From Anaspis maculata (taxonomy: Eukaryota > Arthropoda > Insecta > Coleoptera > Scraptiidae), in NCBI GenBank assembly GCA_949128115.1, contig OX421962.1, positions 56,647,787 through 56,711,786 on the forward strand: a DNA stretch of 64,000 bases, given 5' to 3'. Numbering within the stretch: position 1 is the first letter of the stretch; every line of letters starts with the position of its first letter. The position numbers were made by a program, and so were the translations under genes. Of this stretch, positions 43,825-53,805 are shown in pieces. The notes beneath the pieces are model-generated. The model did no database searches. It worked only from the letters and a program-made list of their open reading frames with translations, and was not told the DNA's origin.

Positions 43825-45435
43825 AACATGGCGAAATCGCGAAATGAAATTGGGCAGCTTGACAGAAGCTTGACAGTATAGGGAAGTCACAGTCTATCGT
43901 ATAACCCTTAAAACTTCCGTCAGTGAAATCTGTTGGTGCATGAAAATAAGAGATCAGGTATACCAGGCCAAAATGATAATGCTATATCATAGAAATTCTT
44001 GAAATCCGAAAAAAGTGATCTTTGGAGGGCTGTATCTTCGTCATTAGGCCGAACTTTGCAAAATGGTATATAAGTTTTCGTCATATTTTGACGAGATCTA
44101 CCCACAGTCAAATTTTTTGCTATCATCCCTGAAACACCCTGTATAAGTGGAATATTGTACATTGAAAACCAAAATTGTTGGAAAGTTTGCGTCTCAGTTT
44201 TATATTGCGCGCGATAGTACACACATACAGAGAGACCAGACAGACATCATGTTAAAAATGGTCTTGATCGTCTTGCGGAACCCAAAAATAGATTTATCCG
44301 TCAAGAGAATTTTATTCTGCAGGATCGCAATACTTCCCCTTTCATCAGTGGAAAAAAGAGTAAAATGAGGTGAAATAAAAGAGTGCCCTTTCGAATTATT
44401 CTGAACAAGGTTTCCCTTGACGATAATCCAGATGTAAAAAATCAGAAGCTTTTAAAATTGCACTTTTGCCCAAGACTGGGCGCTATTGATCTGCTTGAGT
44501 ACTAATTGGATTACATGTGGAGTTCCTTACAATATCTCGTTTTAATTAATTCGGCTTTCAAGCTTAGAGGACAGTGGGATACCCGCGGCTCATGAAACGA
44601 AGCACAATGTTACTGAAAGTGACCTAAAAATTCCTTAAGCTCTACACTGTTTGAGAGCTCTAATGAGAACTCTTGTACCTACACGATGTTGCCACATTAT
44701 GAAATACACCTTCAAACGCCAAGAGTCTCTATACTCTCGCGTCGCAAAAGAATGCGCCATTTCGTCAATTTGTCAAACTAAGGAGGGTGGTGCACTTTAT
44801 AAATTAAAAGAATATGCTCGTAAGATTAATGACTTTGGCATCCTTTTTGCGAACCGTCTGTTGAGGCTCAGCAGCAGAGCCGCAGCCGGTAGTGGTGGTG
44901 ATGTGGTGCGAGGACTGCGAGGAGTCTGTGATTACCCTCAGGCGAGAGGGGATCGCCCTACTCGCCCTCGAGATAATCCAAAATAAATTTGCGGCTGGGA
45001 AAAGATTGCGTGAATATTTTTCGAAAAATATGACTGAGGAGCACTGGGAAATGTGCAAGTTCGAAACCTGTTACCAACGGGCATCTGGTGTGAGCCAGTT
45101 GCGATAACAAGCATCACAGTGGGAAGGCTATGGAACTCGTATTAACAACATTCTCCTGGGAAATATCATGAGGATATTTTATATTTCCTCGGCACTTCTT
45201 GGTATAGCAAGCAGCCCAGGAGTTGGAGTGTGATGCCGGCATTTTTCTTATTTCCTCTTTTAAAGATATCGGAATTTTTATCATTACGGGATTCCCCGAT
45301 TCCGTTTCTTTTCTCTCTACTACTTCGCGACGGTAAAAGGGCAAACACAAACAAAGAAATTACGCACTTGCCTGAGTTTGACTTTATAGATCGCGTGGAT
45401 TCTTTGCTCACATTAAATTTGTTATTGCGTTAGTG
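43825..45435. other. No gene seen
   Basis: Frames up to 111 codons (44651-44986) lack domains. GAAACACCCTGTATAAG at about 44135 resembles a DNA-transposon terminus without a visible partner. Confidence 0.4.
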
Positions 45436-46482
45436 TAAGGTGACCAACTTCAAATGAATGAAAATCAGGACATTAAAAAAATTCGTTTGTATTTTTGTCT
45501 TATTGGATGATATTAAAGTTCAACGAATTTTGAGGGTTTAAGGACGATGTGTAAATTTTTTTTCTTTGTTAACGCACAACGTTTCGCCCCTTATTTGGGG
45601 CTTCCTCGGGTGGGTTAGCGATGATTGTTATTTTATGAAAAATTTTAATAAATTTTTCAATAATCGAACATTTTTCTATTCTCTTCAATGCCATTTTTTC
45701 GCCATTTAGATCAAAATTTTCATGAAATAACGATCATCGCTAACTCACCCGAGGAAGCCCCAAATTAGGGGCGAAACGTTGTGCGTTAACAAAGAAAACA
45801 AAATTTTACTCATCGTCCTCAAACCCTCAAAATTCGCCGAACTTCAATATTGAAAGAAAAAAAAAATAGAAAACAAAACACGCGAAAGGGAAAGGTGGGT
45901 CTAGAGGAGCGAAGCAAAATGCCCCCCTTTTCCAAAACAATTATCAACATGAAAAATACAACTTTTGCTGAGAAATTAAACAAAAGAGAACTCCCCGGGG
46001 CTGTGTCCCAGAGAAAAAAGAGAGAGAAAATGGCCGTCGAAAGAGCTAACAAAATGTTTTTTTTTTAAATAGACCTTCTGGCAACCCTAATAATACCACA
46101 AGAGATTCAAGTGTAATCATCATTAGAAATTCCATAATAGAGAAAACACAAAATTAAACCTTTCAATTTTTACCTTTTAAATTTCTTTATTTGGTTGTAG
46201 ATTCTACCTGCGAATATAATGTCAAGTGAATAAGCACAAGAACGGGATTATGTAGAAGAGAAGTGATAGGGTGATGATGTGATCTAGAGAGCGGTGAGGT
46301 GGTGAATCAATTGATATTTTCGCGGCGAATTTAAAATCAGAAGGACCAGGGTTTTGCTTGAAATCAGGAAAAATCAGTATTTTTGTTTAAAATCAGGACA
46401 AATAAGTACATGAACGTAAAACAGGACAAAGGTGTAAAAATCTAAACCTGTCCTTACTAAATCAGGACGGTTGGTCACCTTA
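45436..46482. mobile_element. hAT-like element, 1,047 bp, perfect 8-bp target duplication
   Basis: The ends TAAGGTGACCAAC are perfect 13-bp inverted repeats. CGTTAGTG lies exactly on both sides (45428-45435, 46483-46490). Inside each end is an AATCAGGAC word in similar context. An 8-bp duplication indicates the hAT superfamily, though the TA start differs from the usual CA. Frames inside (45819-46068) show no transposase, so it is non-autonomous. It contains the inverted repeat at 45510-45850. Confidence 0.88.
45510..45850. mobile_element. Nested foldback MITE, 341 bp
   Basis: ATATT.AAGTTC..CGAATTTT at the left is mirrored at the right. The arms (~135 bp) include GGACGATG, GTTAACGCACAACGTTTCGC, CCCC..TTTGGGGCTTCCTCGG and GTTAGCGATGAT with their complements. 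The GGGGCGAAACGTTG with CCGAGGAAGCCCC pairing recalls hairpins in widespread animal repeats. It is inserted in, or captured by, the hAT-like element. Confidence 0.8.
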
Positions 46483-46490
46483 CGTTAGTG

Positions 46491-47738
46491 AGGCACACTG
46501 CCTAGGCCATGTATGTCACGACTCACGAAACCTCTCATTTCGGGATGTACTGCAATGTTTTTCCAGGAACGCATTCTAAGATCATATTATCGTGAACGAG
46601 ATATAAGGTATGAGTTTCCGTTCAAGGTGAACTTTAGTGAAAAAAAATAAAAATCATACTCACAATACTTTTATCAAGTTTTGACAGCCCCATAAATACC
46701 GTTATCCACTGGTAACAAAAATGCGCATTGTCTGCTATGGTCGTCAGGAAAACTCGCCAAAAACTCCTGTCATTGGTTTACTGTTGGGGCAGTTTAGTGT
46801 GCACTTTTTTCTCAGTGAAAAACTACGCGATATCTTCAGTCAGTGAGAAATTATGTTCCAATTTATTTATTTTATATTCATATAATATCTAGATGAGATT
46901 GGAGTTCAGAGTTAAGAAAAAACCGCGAGAACCGACCGACGTAGGAATAGCAGAAACTCCCGGCCACAGCAAAAAATGATTCCGGAGCTTGTAACTGAGT
47001 TTCCTCTGAGTATTTTAGAAAACTTTTTGGCTAGCTAATTACGGAGTGCTTTCCAACCGTGAGCTTTTAGCATTGCAAATGAACGGCGCTATTGCAATTT
47101 TTGATTCTTCCTTCGTTGTCGCTTTTGCTGAGACTCCATCAACAACGAGTTATTTTAATCAAACACAAACTTCATACATGCAAAATGCATTAGGTTTCCA
47201 TCGTCGAATTTTCGTTCGTTCCCAAACACAGCAATAATGCAAAGATTAATTGGGTTGGCGCACATTCGGACGCTATTTATTCATTAATCAAACTCCGCAC
47301 GCTCCACCGCCGAGATTTCCCCGTTTTTCCGCCTAAAAGCTGGACTTTTGATATTTGAAAATCAAAATTCATCATTGTGCTAGCAAAATAAATGGACCAG
47401 CATCGCGGCCGAGCCGAGCAACCGTTCTGTGAACTCGCGGGGGGTTGATATGTCGACTCTATAATCCTACTTCAATATAATAATTGAACTGTAGGTTCAT
47501 AAATGTTTTACGAAAAACCCTCCCCAAATCCCAGCTGCCTTAAATAAAACATTAAAATTGTTGGTTGAAATAAATGCACATAAAATCACAATTCCGGAAC
47601 TGGTCCCGTGATCCATCACATGGATCCTCCCTTGCGGAGGATAAGGCCACGACATTGATGGTATTTTTAGCGCATTTTTTGTTATCTAGGCAGCTGGCGG
47701 TTTTATTGCGTTTTTTTTAACAACTGTAAAATAATCAT
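46491..47738. other. No gene seen
   Basis: Anonymous sequence. A 63-codon frame (47046-47237) shows no domain. Confidence 0.4.
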
Positions 47739-47758
47739 AATAATAATAATAATAATAA
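47739..47758. repeat. (AAT)n microsatellite
   Basis: About seven AAT units. A run of 13 G at 47980-47992 follows further on. Otherwise 47759-48059 is unclassified. Confidence 0.75.
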
Positions 47759-48566
47759 CAGCGTAACGGAGCTTTTATGGAATATGATTTTTTAGAGAAT
47801 CGCACCATCAATACTGCTATTATAGTGGGGTCGCCGGTCGGTACACATTAAAAGGTGTAAGTGGTGTAACTACTCGTATCCGGCTTTTATTAGATACAGG
47901 AATCCCTCTGCACAAATGTTCTACAACTACAAGTCCTATCGGAAGATATTAGAAAGGAAAGTACAAAAACCCTATGTTAGGGGGGGGGGGGGCAGGGGGC
48001 CTTGTGAAGTTGATGGCCCAAGAACTCCCACCAAATCATTTTTCAGTTTCGCTGTACCACTCAAATGGGGATCATGATTGTGACTCTTGGTCCGTACCCG
48101 AAATTTTTTGCAATCAAGCGGCTCAGCGCTAGTGTTTTATTGTGCCCATTTCCATCCGCAGAAAATTCGCTATGGAAAAAACTGATAGCGCTCCGACTTT
48201 TCGTTTAGGAGAAGTTTAAGTACTAGACAGACGGACGGACGGACGGACGGTCTTCAAAGCGTGGCTAATAGCGAATTTCCATTGAAAATGCGCCAAAAAA
48301 TGGATTTGACATAAACATGTCAATTCTATGTTGAATATGGATAGATCGTATTAAAAGTCGACGCAAGAGAAAAACACCACATGTTCTTCTTCATCACTGT
48401 AATAATCAGGAACAAATGATTGACTCTCTATTGTTTGTAATTAGATCTAGGTACATTTTCAAGTCCACATAATTGAATTTTGGATGTAAATGGTTGATTT
48501 CTAATTTCTTGCGAGTCCTAGATCAAACAGATCACTCAAAAATGTCAATACCTATAAGGAAAAATG

Positions 48567-48692
48567 GTATATTATTATACGAGTTTCATTAGACATAATA
48601 TTGTCACAAACTGGTTTTGGGGCACGACGAGCTTGCGAGGAGTGTTCCAAAGGAGGAGTATGACAATAAGTCTTATTAAACAAGTGTATTTA
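48567..48692. repeat. Palindromic module P1
   Basis: TATATTATTATACGAGTTT..ATTAGAC at the left pairs imperfectly with GTCTTATTAAACAAGTGTAT at the right. The centre reads TTTTGGGGCACGACGAGC, then GAGGAGTGTTCCAAAGG, where TTTTGGGG can pair with TCCAAAG. The duplicate is at 54313-54438. Confidence 0.7.
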
Positions 48693-48927
48693 GACTTACT
48701 ATTTTATCTACTTCACTCGGATAATCGCCCAGAAATTGCGAATTCTTGCTGCTAAAAATAAAAACGTTTGACAGGGGACACCTAGTTATGCAGTCCGCAC
48801 TGACGTTCGCCTACCTTTTATTGACAATAAATTGTTTCTATTGGTTGAAAAGCAGTTTAATAATATTCTCCAGTAAAGCACCGCTTTCGATGTAATGATG
48901 AATCCATTAGTAAGGCAACGTAGACAA

Positions 48928-49053
48928 TAGTATATAATATGTATATCATGATTATACGAGTTTGAAAGACGAAGTTTGTCATACAGACTGTCCTCACTGC
49001 GTTCGTCGGGCCCCAAAGGAAGAAGTGTAACGAAACGTCAGTGTAATATACTA
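48928..49053. repeat. Palindromic module P2
   Basis: Same design as P1: TTATACGAGTTTGAAAGACG at the left, GTGTAACGAAACGTCAGTGT at the right, and the centre CTCACTGCGTTCGTCGGGCC followed by CCAAAGGAAGAAG. The centre is inverted relative to P1 and P3. Duplicate at 54674-54799. Confidence 0.7.
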
Positions 49054-49381
49054 TACTGTAATATACTGTAATATACTGTAATATGATATACTAATAAAAT
49101 AAAAAAAAATAATATTTATTGCTTACAAAAACTATGTACAGTTCTATAGCAAGAGTGTGGACTCTCCAACCCAAAATAAAAAAAGAAAATTGATAACCTG
49201 GAAGTATTGAGACAATCGGATCAACTAAACACAAAGTAATATAATAAGTAACATAAATAAGAAAAACTCTAACTCAAACAAAGCCAAAATGATACAATAT
49301 ACAAAATATTTATGTGCGGACAGAATAATAAGGCAAAATAAAGAATACAAAATAAATAACAATGAATAAAAAAAATACCCC

Positions 49382-52300
49382 CTATTCGTTCAGAGCGAAG
49401 GCTCGCAAGCTAAGGACACCAGTGACGAAGCTTACCAATCTCTTTGCCCCGGAAGCAGAAATGCCATCAATGTGACTGTACAGTCCGCCCATGTTCGATA
49501 CTTCACCCAAAAGCCCGCCCCGCAGACCCACGTACAAGGGGCACTCAAAGAAAAGATGTTCCAGCGTCTCCAAACTTCCCAAATTACAAATTGTGCAGAG
49601 TTCCTCTGCATTGACTTGGTATGAGACACCATTATAAGTAAATCTGTACTTCTTCTTACAACATAAACGAATTTGAGCTAAGATTCTTATAATTCTGATG
49701 GAGATGTCGAGGTGAAGGTACTTGGGGGTAATGGAGAAATCTGAGCGAGGCATTGTCATAGCCGAAAACGGAGAATATCGCGAAGCAGTCAGATGTTCAT
49801 TGTTCATTGTATACAGGTACGATTTATATTTTTCTAGGTACAGAGAACAGTCGTAACGCGACAGAGTCTGAAGATCGGTTTGGCATTCTATTTTATCGAG
49901 AAACTTGTATACCTGCGTGACCCAATTATATTTACACTCATCTGTTTTATACTGTTGACACAATCTATCAAAACATATTCTAGGAAGTCTATTTGAATCC
50001 ATAGACAGCAATTTAATTATCCAACTTAAACAATTCTTGAAGATAATAAAGCTCAAGTGTACACAACCAAACTCTGAGCGAATATAGCAATCAGGCGTAG
50101 AAATCGGTAAAAGTAATAAACGTTTGTAGAAGTATACTTGCGCCCTCTCTACTACATCCGCATATCTAGTACCCCAAAGTGGCAGACAGTAGGATAAAAC
50201 AGACACGACCAAAGTCTCAAATAAGTGTTTTCTAACGTCCCATTTACTAAGCTTTGACTTGATCATAATTGACAATACGGAGCCAATTGCCTGTTTAGCC
50301 CTGATCAGAGTAGTCTTAGCCATCTCCGCAAAAAGTGAGGATGAGGATAGAGTGACACCCAGATAAGCAAACTTATTAACCATCTCCAAGTCTGTGTTTT
50401 GATACCGAAACCTAAAGTCGGACGGTCTTCCTCCTCTTCTGAAATGCATAATTTTAGTTTTTCTGATGTTCACCTTCAAAGAGTTTGTTGAAGTGTACCT
50501 TTCTAGGATATTAAGTTTTCTTTGTAAGTCCATTTCCGAATGACCCAAAATGACCAGATCATCGGCGTAAAGTAATAGTACCACGTCCACTTCTTTGTTT
50601 ATAGAAAGGCCAATTGAACCCGCGGCCCTAAAGTACTCATCCAAGTCAGCCAGAAATAATGAAAACAGCAAAGGGCTAAGGATCTCGCCCTGCAATACCC
50701 CTTCTCTAACGGGAAAGCTCCTGGAAATTCCATTGACAGTTTTAACTTGAAATGAAGCATTACAATACAGTTGTCTCAGTAGCCTAATAAATTTAGTGCT
50801 GACCCCCAAGCTATGCAATTTTTCCCATAGTAAGTCATGATTTACAGAATCAAATGCTCTAGTAAAATCGACGAATGCGGCAAAAACACACTGCGACTTC
50901 CGACGAATATGTAACTGAATGATGCTAGTGAGGGTGAAAACATTGTCCATACATCCTCGTCCCCTACGAAAACCCGACTGATGTTCGGGTATTATTTCGT
51001 TAGACTCCGCCCACTCACTAAGCCTTGAATGCAAAATCTGAGTAAAAATCTTCAGGATATTATTCAGTAAGGCAATCCCTCTGTAGTTGTTGGGGTCCTC
51101 ATACGCACCCTTTTTGTGTAGCATGATTAGAATTGCACTGGTCCAAGAAGTTGGCATTATCTCAGAATCAAGAATGGAATTAAAAAGACTACACAAATAC
51201 AGTAACCAGTTTTGCGGCAAGTTCTTATAAAATTCATATGATATTCCGTCAATACCCGGAGATTTGTTATTCGGACAAGAATTAAGTGCTGCACACAGTT
51301 CATCCAAAGATATGGGTGCATCCAAGAATGGGTGAGTCACTCCAAAAAAAATAGTAAGGGGAGTGACCGAACAGACAGGACTCAATAGCCCCTGATAAAA
51401 TGTTTCCCAGATCTTTATGTCTAAGTCAACTCTATTTGAACTCCTTCTGAAAAGTTTAATTGTTTTCCAAAATTGGCTGGAATTCCTGATATCACCTAGT
51501 TTTTCAAGTAAGCTCTTTTCATGATTTAATCTTTTCAGTCTCAGTAATTTATTGTGCTCTTTCTTTGTGTTTAAATAGTCGTTTCTTGCCGAATCAGACC
51601 AATTTTCATTGAAAGCTCTTTTTAATTTTATCTTTAGTTTAATTTTCGAAAATCGACAATCAGCATCAAACCAAGGTTTTGAGAGACAAAAACTGCACTT
51701 TGATTTTTTATATGTCTTTCGCATACCCAAATTTTGAGTCACCTCAATAATTGTACCTACCAAACCTTCCTGCATGTCTTCAATTCCCGCTTCACCGTTG
51801 AACTGTACATTAGGTGAGTTCTGCATCAAGAAATTATAATTCACGGCAAGTTCCGCGTTCCACCTAATCACTGAACTAACTCCAGACTCGGTGTCTCTCG
51901 GCAAGCTTGTACCTGGCATTTGGAAAGGACAGGTTATGGTTAAAGACACAGGAAAGTGATCAGAACCAGTCAGAATCTCCCTCACCTGCAAATCCGTAAC
52001 CAAATCAGCTGAGACTGTGGAACACCATGCCAAGTCAAAAACGCTCCGCCCATTAGGCCCACAATACGTGAATCTTGCAGGTCTGTCCCCAGCGATTCTG
52101 CCATTGATTAAATAAAATGCATTGAGATCCATAAACTCCGCTAACAGCCGTCCTCTGGCATTAAAAACTTGATCGTTGCTCTTCCTCGCTCCAAACATAC
52201 GTGAGTCCTCGAAAAAACCCTCTATCGGCTCAACTCCAAAGCTACCCATTCTACAATTAAAATCTCCCATTATAAAGCATGGAACTCCAGAGAATCGTTC

Positions 52301-52801
52301 GCAAGTCTCAGACATAACAAGCTGGAAATTTTCAAGAATAAACTCGATATTTAATACAGGTTTAAAATAAACATTAAAAACAATAAATTCGTAATTCAGA
52401 TAAGAAACAAGACAAGAAATCCACCAGGGTGTGTTATCAATAAGGCGTGTGTTTAAGAACTTTTTCGTCAACAACAACAAGCCACCACTCGCTCTTCCCG
52501 CTGATTTATCACGCAACGCCGGTGATGCTATAATGTTATACATTGCCATGCAATCGTCGCTCACAGCATCGCTAGTGAGCCAAGTTTCACACACACACAC
52601 GACCTCCGGCAACCCATCAGAAGCATTGTTTTTCATGTAGTCCAATAAATTTTTATACCCGTGCACATTAAAAAACAATAGTTCCATAACGTTTTCACAA
52701 AATTTTTTCTTACGGGCACTGTTTTTCCTTGGTGAGTGCGGTTTAGCAGTGATTAGTTTTTTGACTGTAAAGTTTCGTTGACACTGTCCCAAACGAACCA
52801 C
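49382..52801 (-). CDS. LINE ORF2: AP-endonuclease and reverse transcriptase
   Basis: 1,139 residues. Endonuclease (residues ~38-290): LLFFNVHGYK (Asn45), CVCETWL (Glu72), FIMGDFNCRMGS (Asp180/Asn182), SVFDLAW (Asp256) and LTGSDHFPVSL (Asp281/His282). Reverse transcriptase (~500-800): SPGIDGISYEF, NNYRGIALLN, HQSGFRRGRGCMDNVF, AAFVDFTRAFDSVN (Asp645), GVLQGEILSPLLFS and LLYADDLVIL (745-748). A C-terminal CX2CX9HX4C (CTICNLGSLETLEHLFFEC, 1069-1087) may bind nucleic acid. I see no RNase H. All catalytic residues are present, so the protein could nick DNA and copy its RNA. The first Met overlaps ORF1; MELLFFNVHG at residue 39 is an alternative start. The clade (CR1/L2/Daphne-like) is tentative. 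Confidence 0.94.
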   Translation of the reverse strand: MVRLGQCQRNFTVKKLITAKPHSPRKNSARKKKFCENVMELLFFNVHGYKNLLDYMKNNASDGLPEVVCVCETWLTSDAVSDDCMAMYNIIASPALRDKSAGRASGGLLLLTKKFLNTRLIDNTPWWISCLVSYLNYEFIVFNVYFKPVLNIEFILENFQLVMSETCERFSGVPCFIMGDFNCRMGSFGVEPIEGFFEDSRMFGARKSNDQVFNARGRLLAEFMDLNAFYLINGRIAGDRPARFTYCGPNGRSVFDLAWCSTVSADLVTDLQVREILTGSDHFPVSLTITCPFQMPGTSLPRDTESGVSSVIRWNAELAVNYNFLMQNSPNVQFNGEAGIEDMQEGLVGTIIEVTQNLGMRKTYKKSKCSFCLSKPWFDADCRFSKIKLKIKLKRAFNENWSDSARNDYLNTKKEHNKLLRLKRLNHEKSLLEKLGDIRNSSQFWKTIKLFRRSSNRVDLDIKIWETFYQGLLSPVCSVTPLTIFFGVTHPFLDAPISLDELCAALNSCPNNKSPGIDGISYEFYKNLPQNWLLYLCSLFNSILDSEIMPTSWTSAILIMLHKKGAYEDPNNYRGIALLNNILKIFTQILHSRLSEWAESNEIIPEHQSGFRRGRGCMDNVFTLTSIIQLHIRRKSQCVFAAFVDFTRAFDSVNHDLLWEKLHSLGVSTKFIRLLRQLYCNASFQVKTVNGISRSFPVREGVLQGEILSPLLFSLFLADLDEYFRAAGSIGLSINKEVDVVLLLYADDLVILGHSEMDLQRKLNILERYTSTNSLKVNIRKTKIMHFRRGGRPSDFRFRYQNTDLEMVNKFAYLGVTLSSSSLFAEMAKTTLIRAKQAIGSVLSIMIKSKLSKWDVRKHLFETLVVSVLSYCLPLWGTRYADVVERAQVYFYKRLLLLPISTPDCYIRSEFGCVHLSFIIFKNCLSWIIKLLSMDSNRLPRICFDRLCQQYKTDECKYNWVTQVYKFLDKIECQTDLQTLSRYDCSLYLEKYKSYLYTMNNEHLTASRYSPFSAMTMPRSDFSITPKYLHLDISIRIIRILAQIRLCCKKKYRFTYNGVSYQVNAEELCTICNLGSLETLEHLFFECPLYVGLRGGLLGEVSNMGGLYSHIDGISASGAKRLVSFVTGVLSLRAFALNE

Positions 52802-53553
52802 TGCTCATTAATTTTCAGTTTGTTATAGGCAACTATCACCGCCTTTCCTCCTGCTCGTTCTCCTCTTGCTATGTCTCTTAATTTCTTCTGTATCTTTCTC
52901 TGTCCCTCGGTGAGGTCATCATTGACGTAAATATGTGTCCCCTTCAACTTTCTTCTGCTCCCCATCAGACGCTTCTTTTCTTCCCGGTCCTTCAGGACTA
53001 ACAAAACGTTATGTCCTATGTGATAGGCTTCCTGAATCTGCACCGTTACTCCCATATGTTTTGTAAACATCTCGTTCACTTCACTTTTTAAGTCTTCACC
53101 CGCTCTAGACATCTTCAGACCGCTCACAACAACGTTGTTTTTCTTCTCCTTTCTTTCCAAACGTTCAATTTTCCCTTCCAATGACTTCAGCCTTCCATTC
53201 CATGCCGCACGTTCTTCATCCCATGCTGCCTCCTTCTTCTTAAACATGTCCTTAATCTGCATTATTTCGCTGCGAAGCTCTTCGTTCGATTTGTTGATTT
53301 TTCTTAGTTCTTCCATTATGAGCTGGAAAGAGCCAGAATCCAACGCACCTTCCCCCATTTCAGGCTTCGGCGGAGTGCTGAGCGTCTTGCGAATCTTGCC
53401 TATGTTGAACCGAATTTCCTCTGGGTCCTCCTCAAGTCGCCTCTTGAAGTAGTCGCTAATGCTTCCCGAACTACCAGCTCGTTCCCTTCCTCGTGGCATA
53501 AGTGTAAATAAACAACAGGTGATAGACGAAAGCGTCCGAGTCTCAGGCTTCAC
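52753..53553 (-). CDS. LINE ORF1: coiled-coil nucleic-acid-binding protein
   Basis: 266 residues, or 248 if translation starts at Met19 (MPRGRERAGSSG, plus-strand position 53499), which looks more likely because the preceding residues are hydrophobic and atypical. Residues ~74-138 form a heptad-rich coiled coil (IMEELRKINKSNEELRSEI and on). Residues 139-256 resemble an RRM/CTD-type RNA-binding unit: NNVVVSGLKM, HNVLLVLKDREEKKRL, GTHIYVNDDLTEGQRKIQKK. There is no CCHC knuckle, unlike Jockey or I elements. The layout parallels L1 ORF1p: trimeric coiled coil, RRM and CTD. The expected role is to coat LINE RNA and act as a chaperone. Confidence 0.88.
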   Translation of the reverse strand: MKPETRTLSSITCCLFTLMPRGRERAGSSGSISDYFKRRLEEDPEEIRFNIGKIRKTLSTPPKPEMGEGALDSGSFQLIMEELRKINKSNEELRSEIMQIKDMFKKKEAAWDEERAAWNGRLKSLEGKIERLERKEKKNNVVVSGLKMSRAGEDLKSEVNEMFTKHMGVTVQIQEAYHIGHNVLLVLKDREEKKRLMGSRRKLKGTHIYVNDDLTEGQRKIQKKLRDIARGERAGGKAVIVAYNKLKINEQWFVWDSVNETLQSKN

Positions 53554-53805
53554 AAAAAGTTACAATGCGATAAACGAAAGGATAAAAAAGACGCTTCCAC
53601 CGATTCAGCAACGACTTTCCAACCAGATTCTGGCTCGGAAGTAACACCCCGATGCTGGACTCACCACTTAATCGAAGCACCGTAAAAAGGACTGTCGAAA
53701 GGTCCAAGTGAATGCGGAAAAAAATTACAAAAACACTAAGAAAAGACCGAATTGTTGCAGAGCCATACTAACACGTGCGGCTTTACTCTTTTATCAGTCC
53801 CCACT

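Larger units (their letters stand above)
48060..49093 (+). repeat. 1,034-bp direct repeat, copy 1 (3' side of LINE)
   Basis: I found this collinear with 53806-54839 at a constant offset of 5,746 and saw no mismatch in the stretches compared, including two embedded frames (63 and 76 codons) that translate identically. It begins CTCAAATGGGGATC and ends GATATACTA. It contains a (GACG)n run, palindromic modules at 48567-48692 and 48928-49053, and a three-unit TATACTGTAA repeat. A diverged 190-bp piece also lies at 2754-2945. No coding function is recognised. Confidence 0.93.
49094..53805 (-). mobile_element. Full-length two-ORF LINE, apparently intact (CR1/L2-like group)
   Basis: 4,712 bp on the minus strand. 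A ~250-bp 5' UTR (starting AGTGGGGACTGATAAAAG) leads to ORF1 (266 codons), which overlaps ORF2 (1,139 codons) by 49 bp in the -1 frame, and then a ~290-bp 3' UTR. AATAAA occurs about 21 bp before the end. The sense-strand 3' tail is T-rich (TTTTTTTTTATTTTATT), not poly(A). Both frames are open, so it is probably young. It is bounded exactly by the 1,034-bp repeats. Confidence 0.92.

Noticed and set aside
44651..44986. 111-codon plus-strand gene
   Set aside because: An overlapping plus-strand frame and a minus-strand frame are similarly long; no domain or codon signal separates them.
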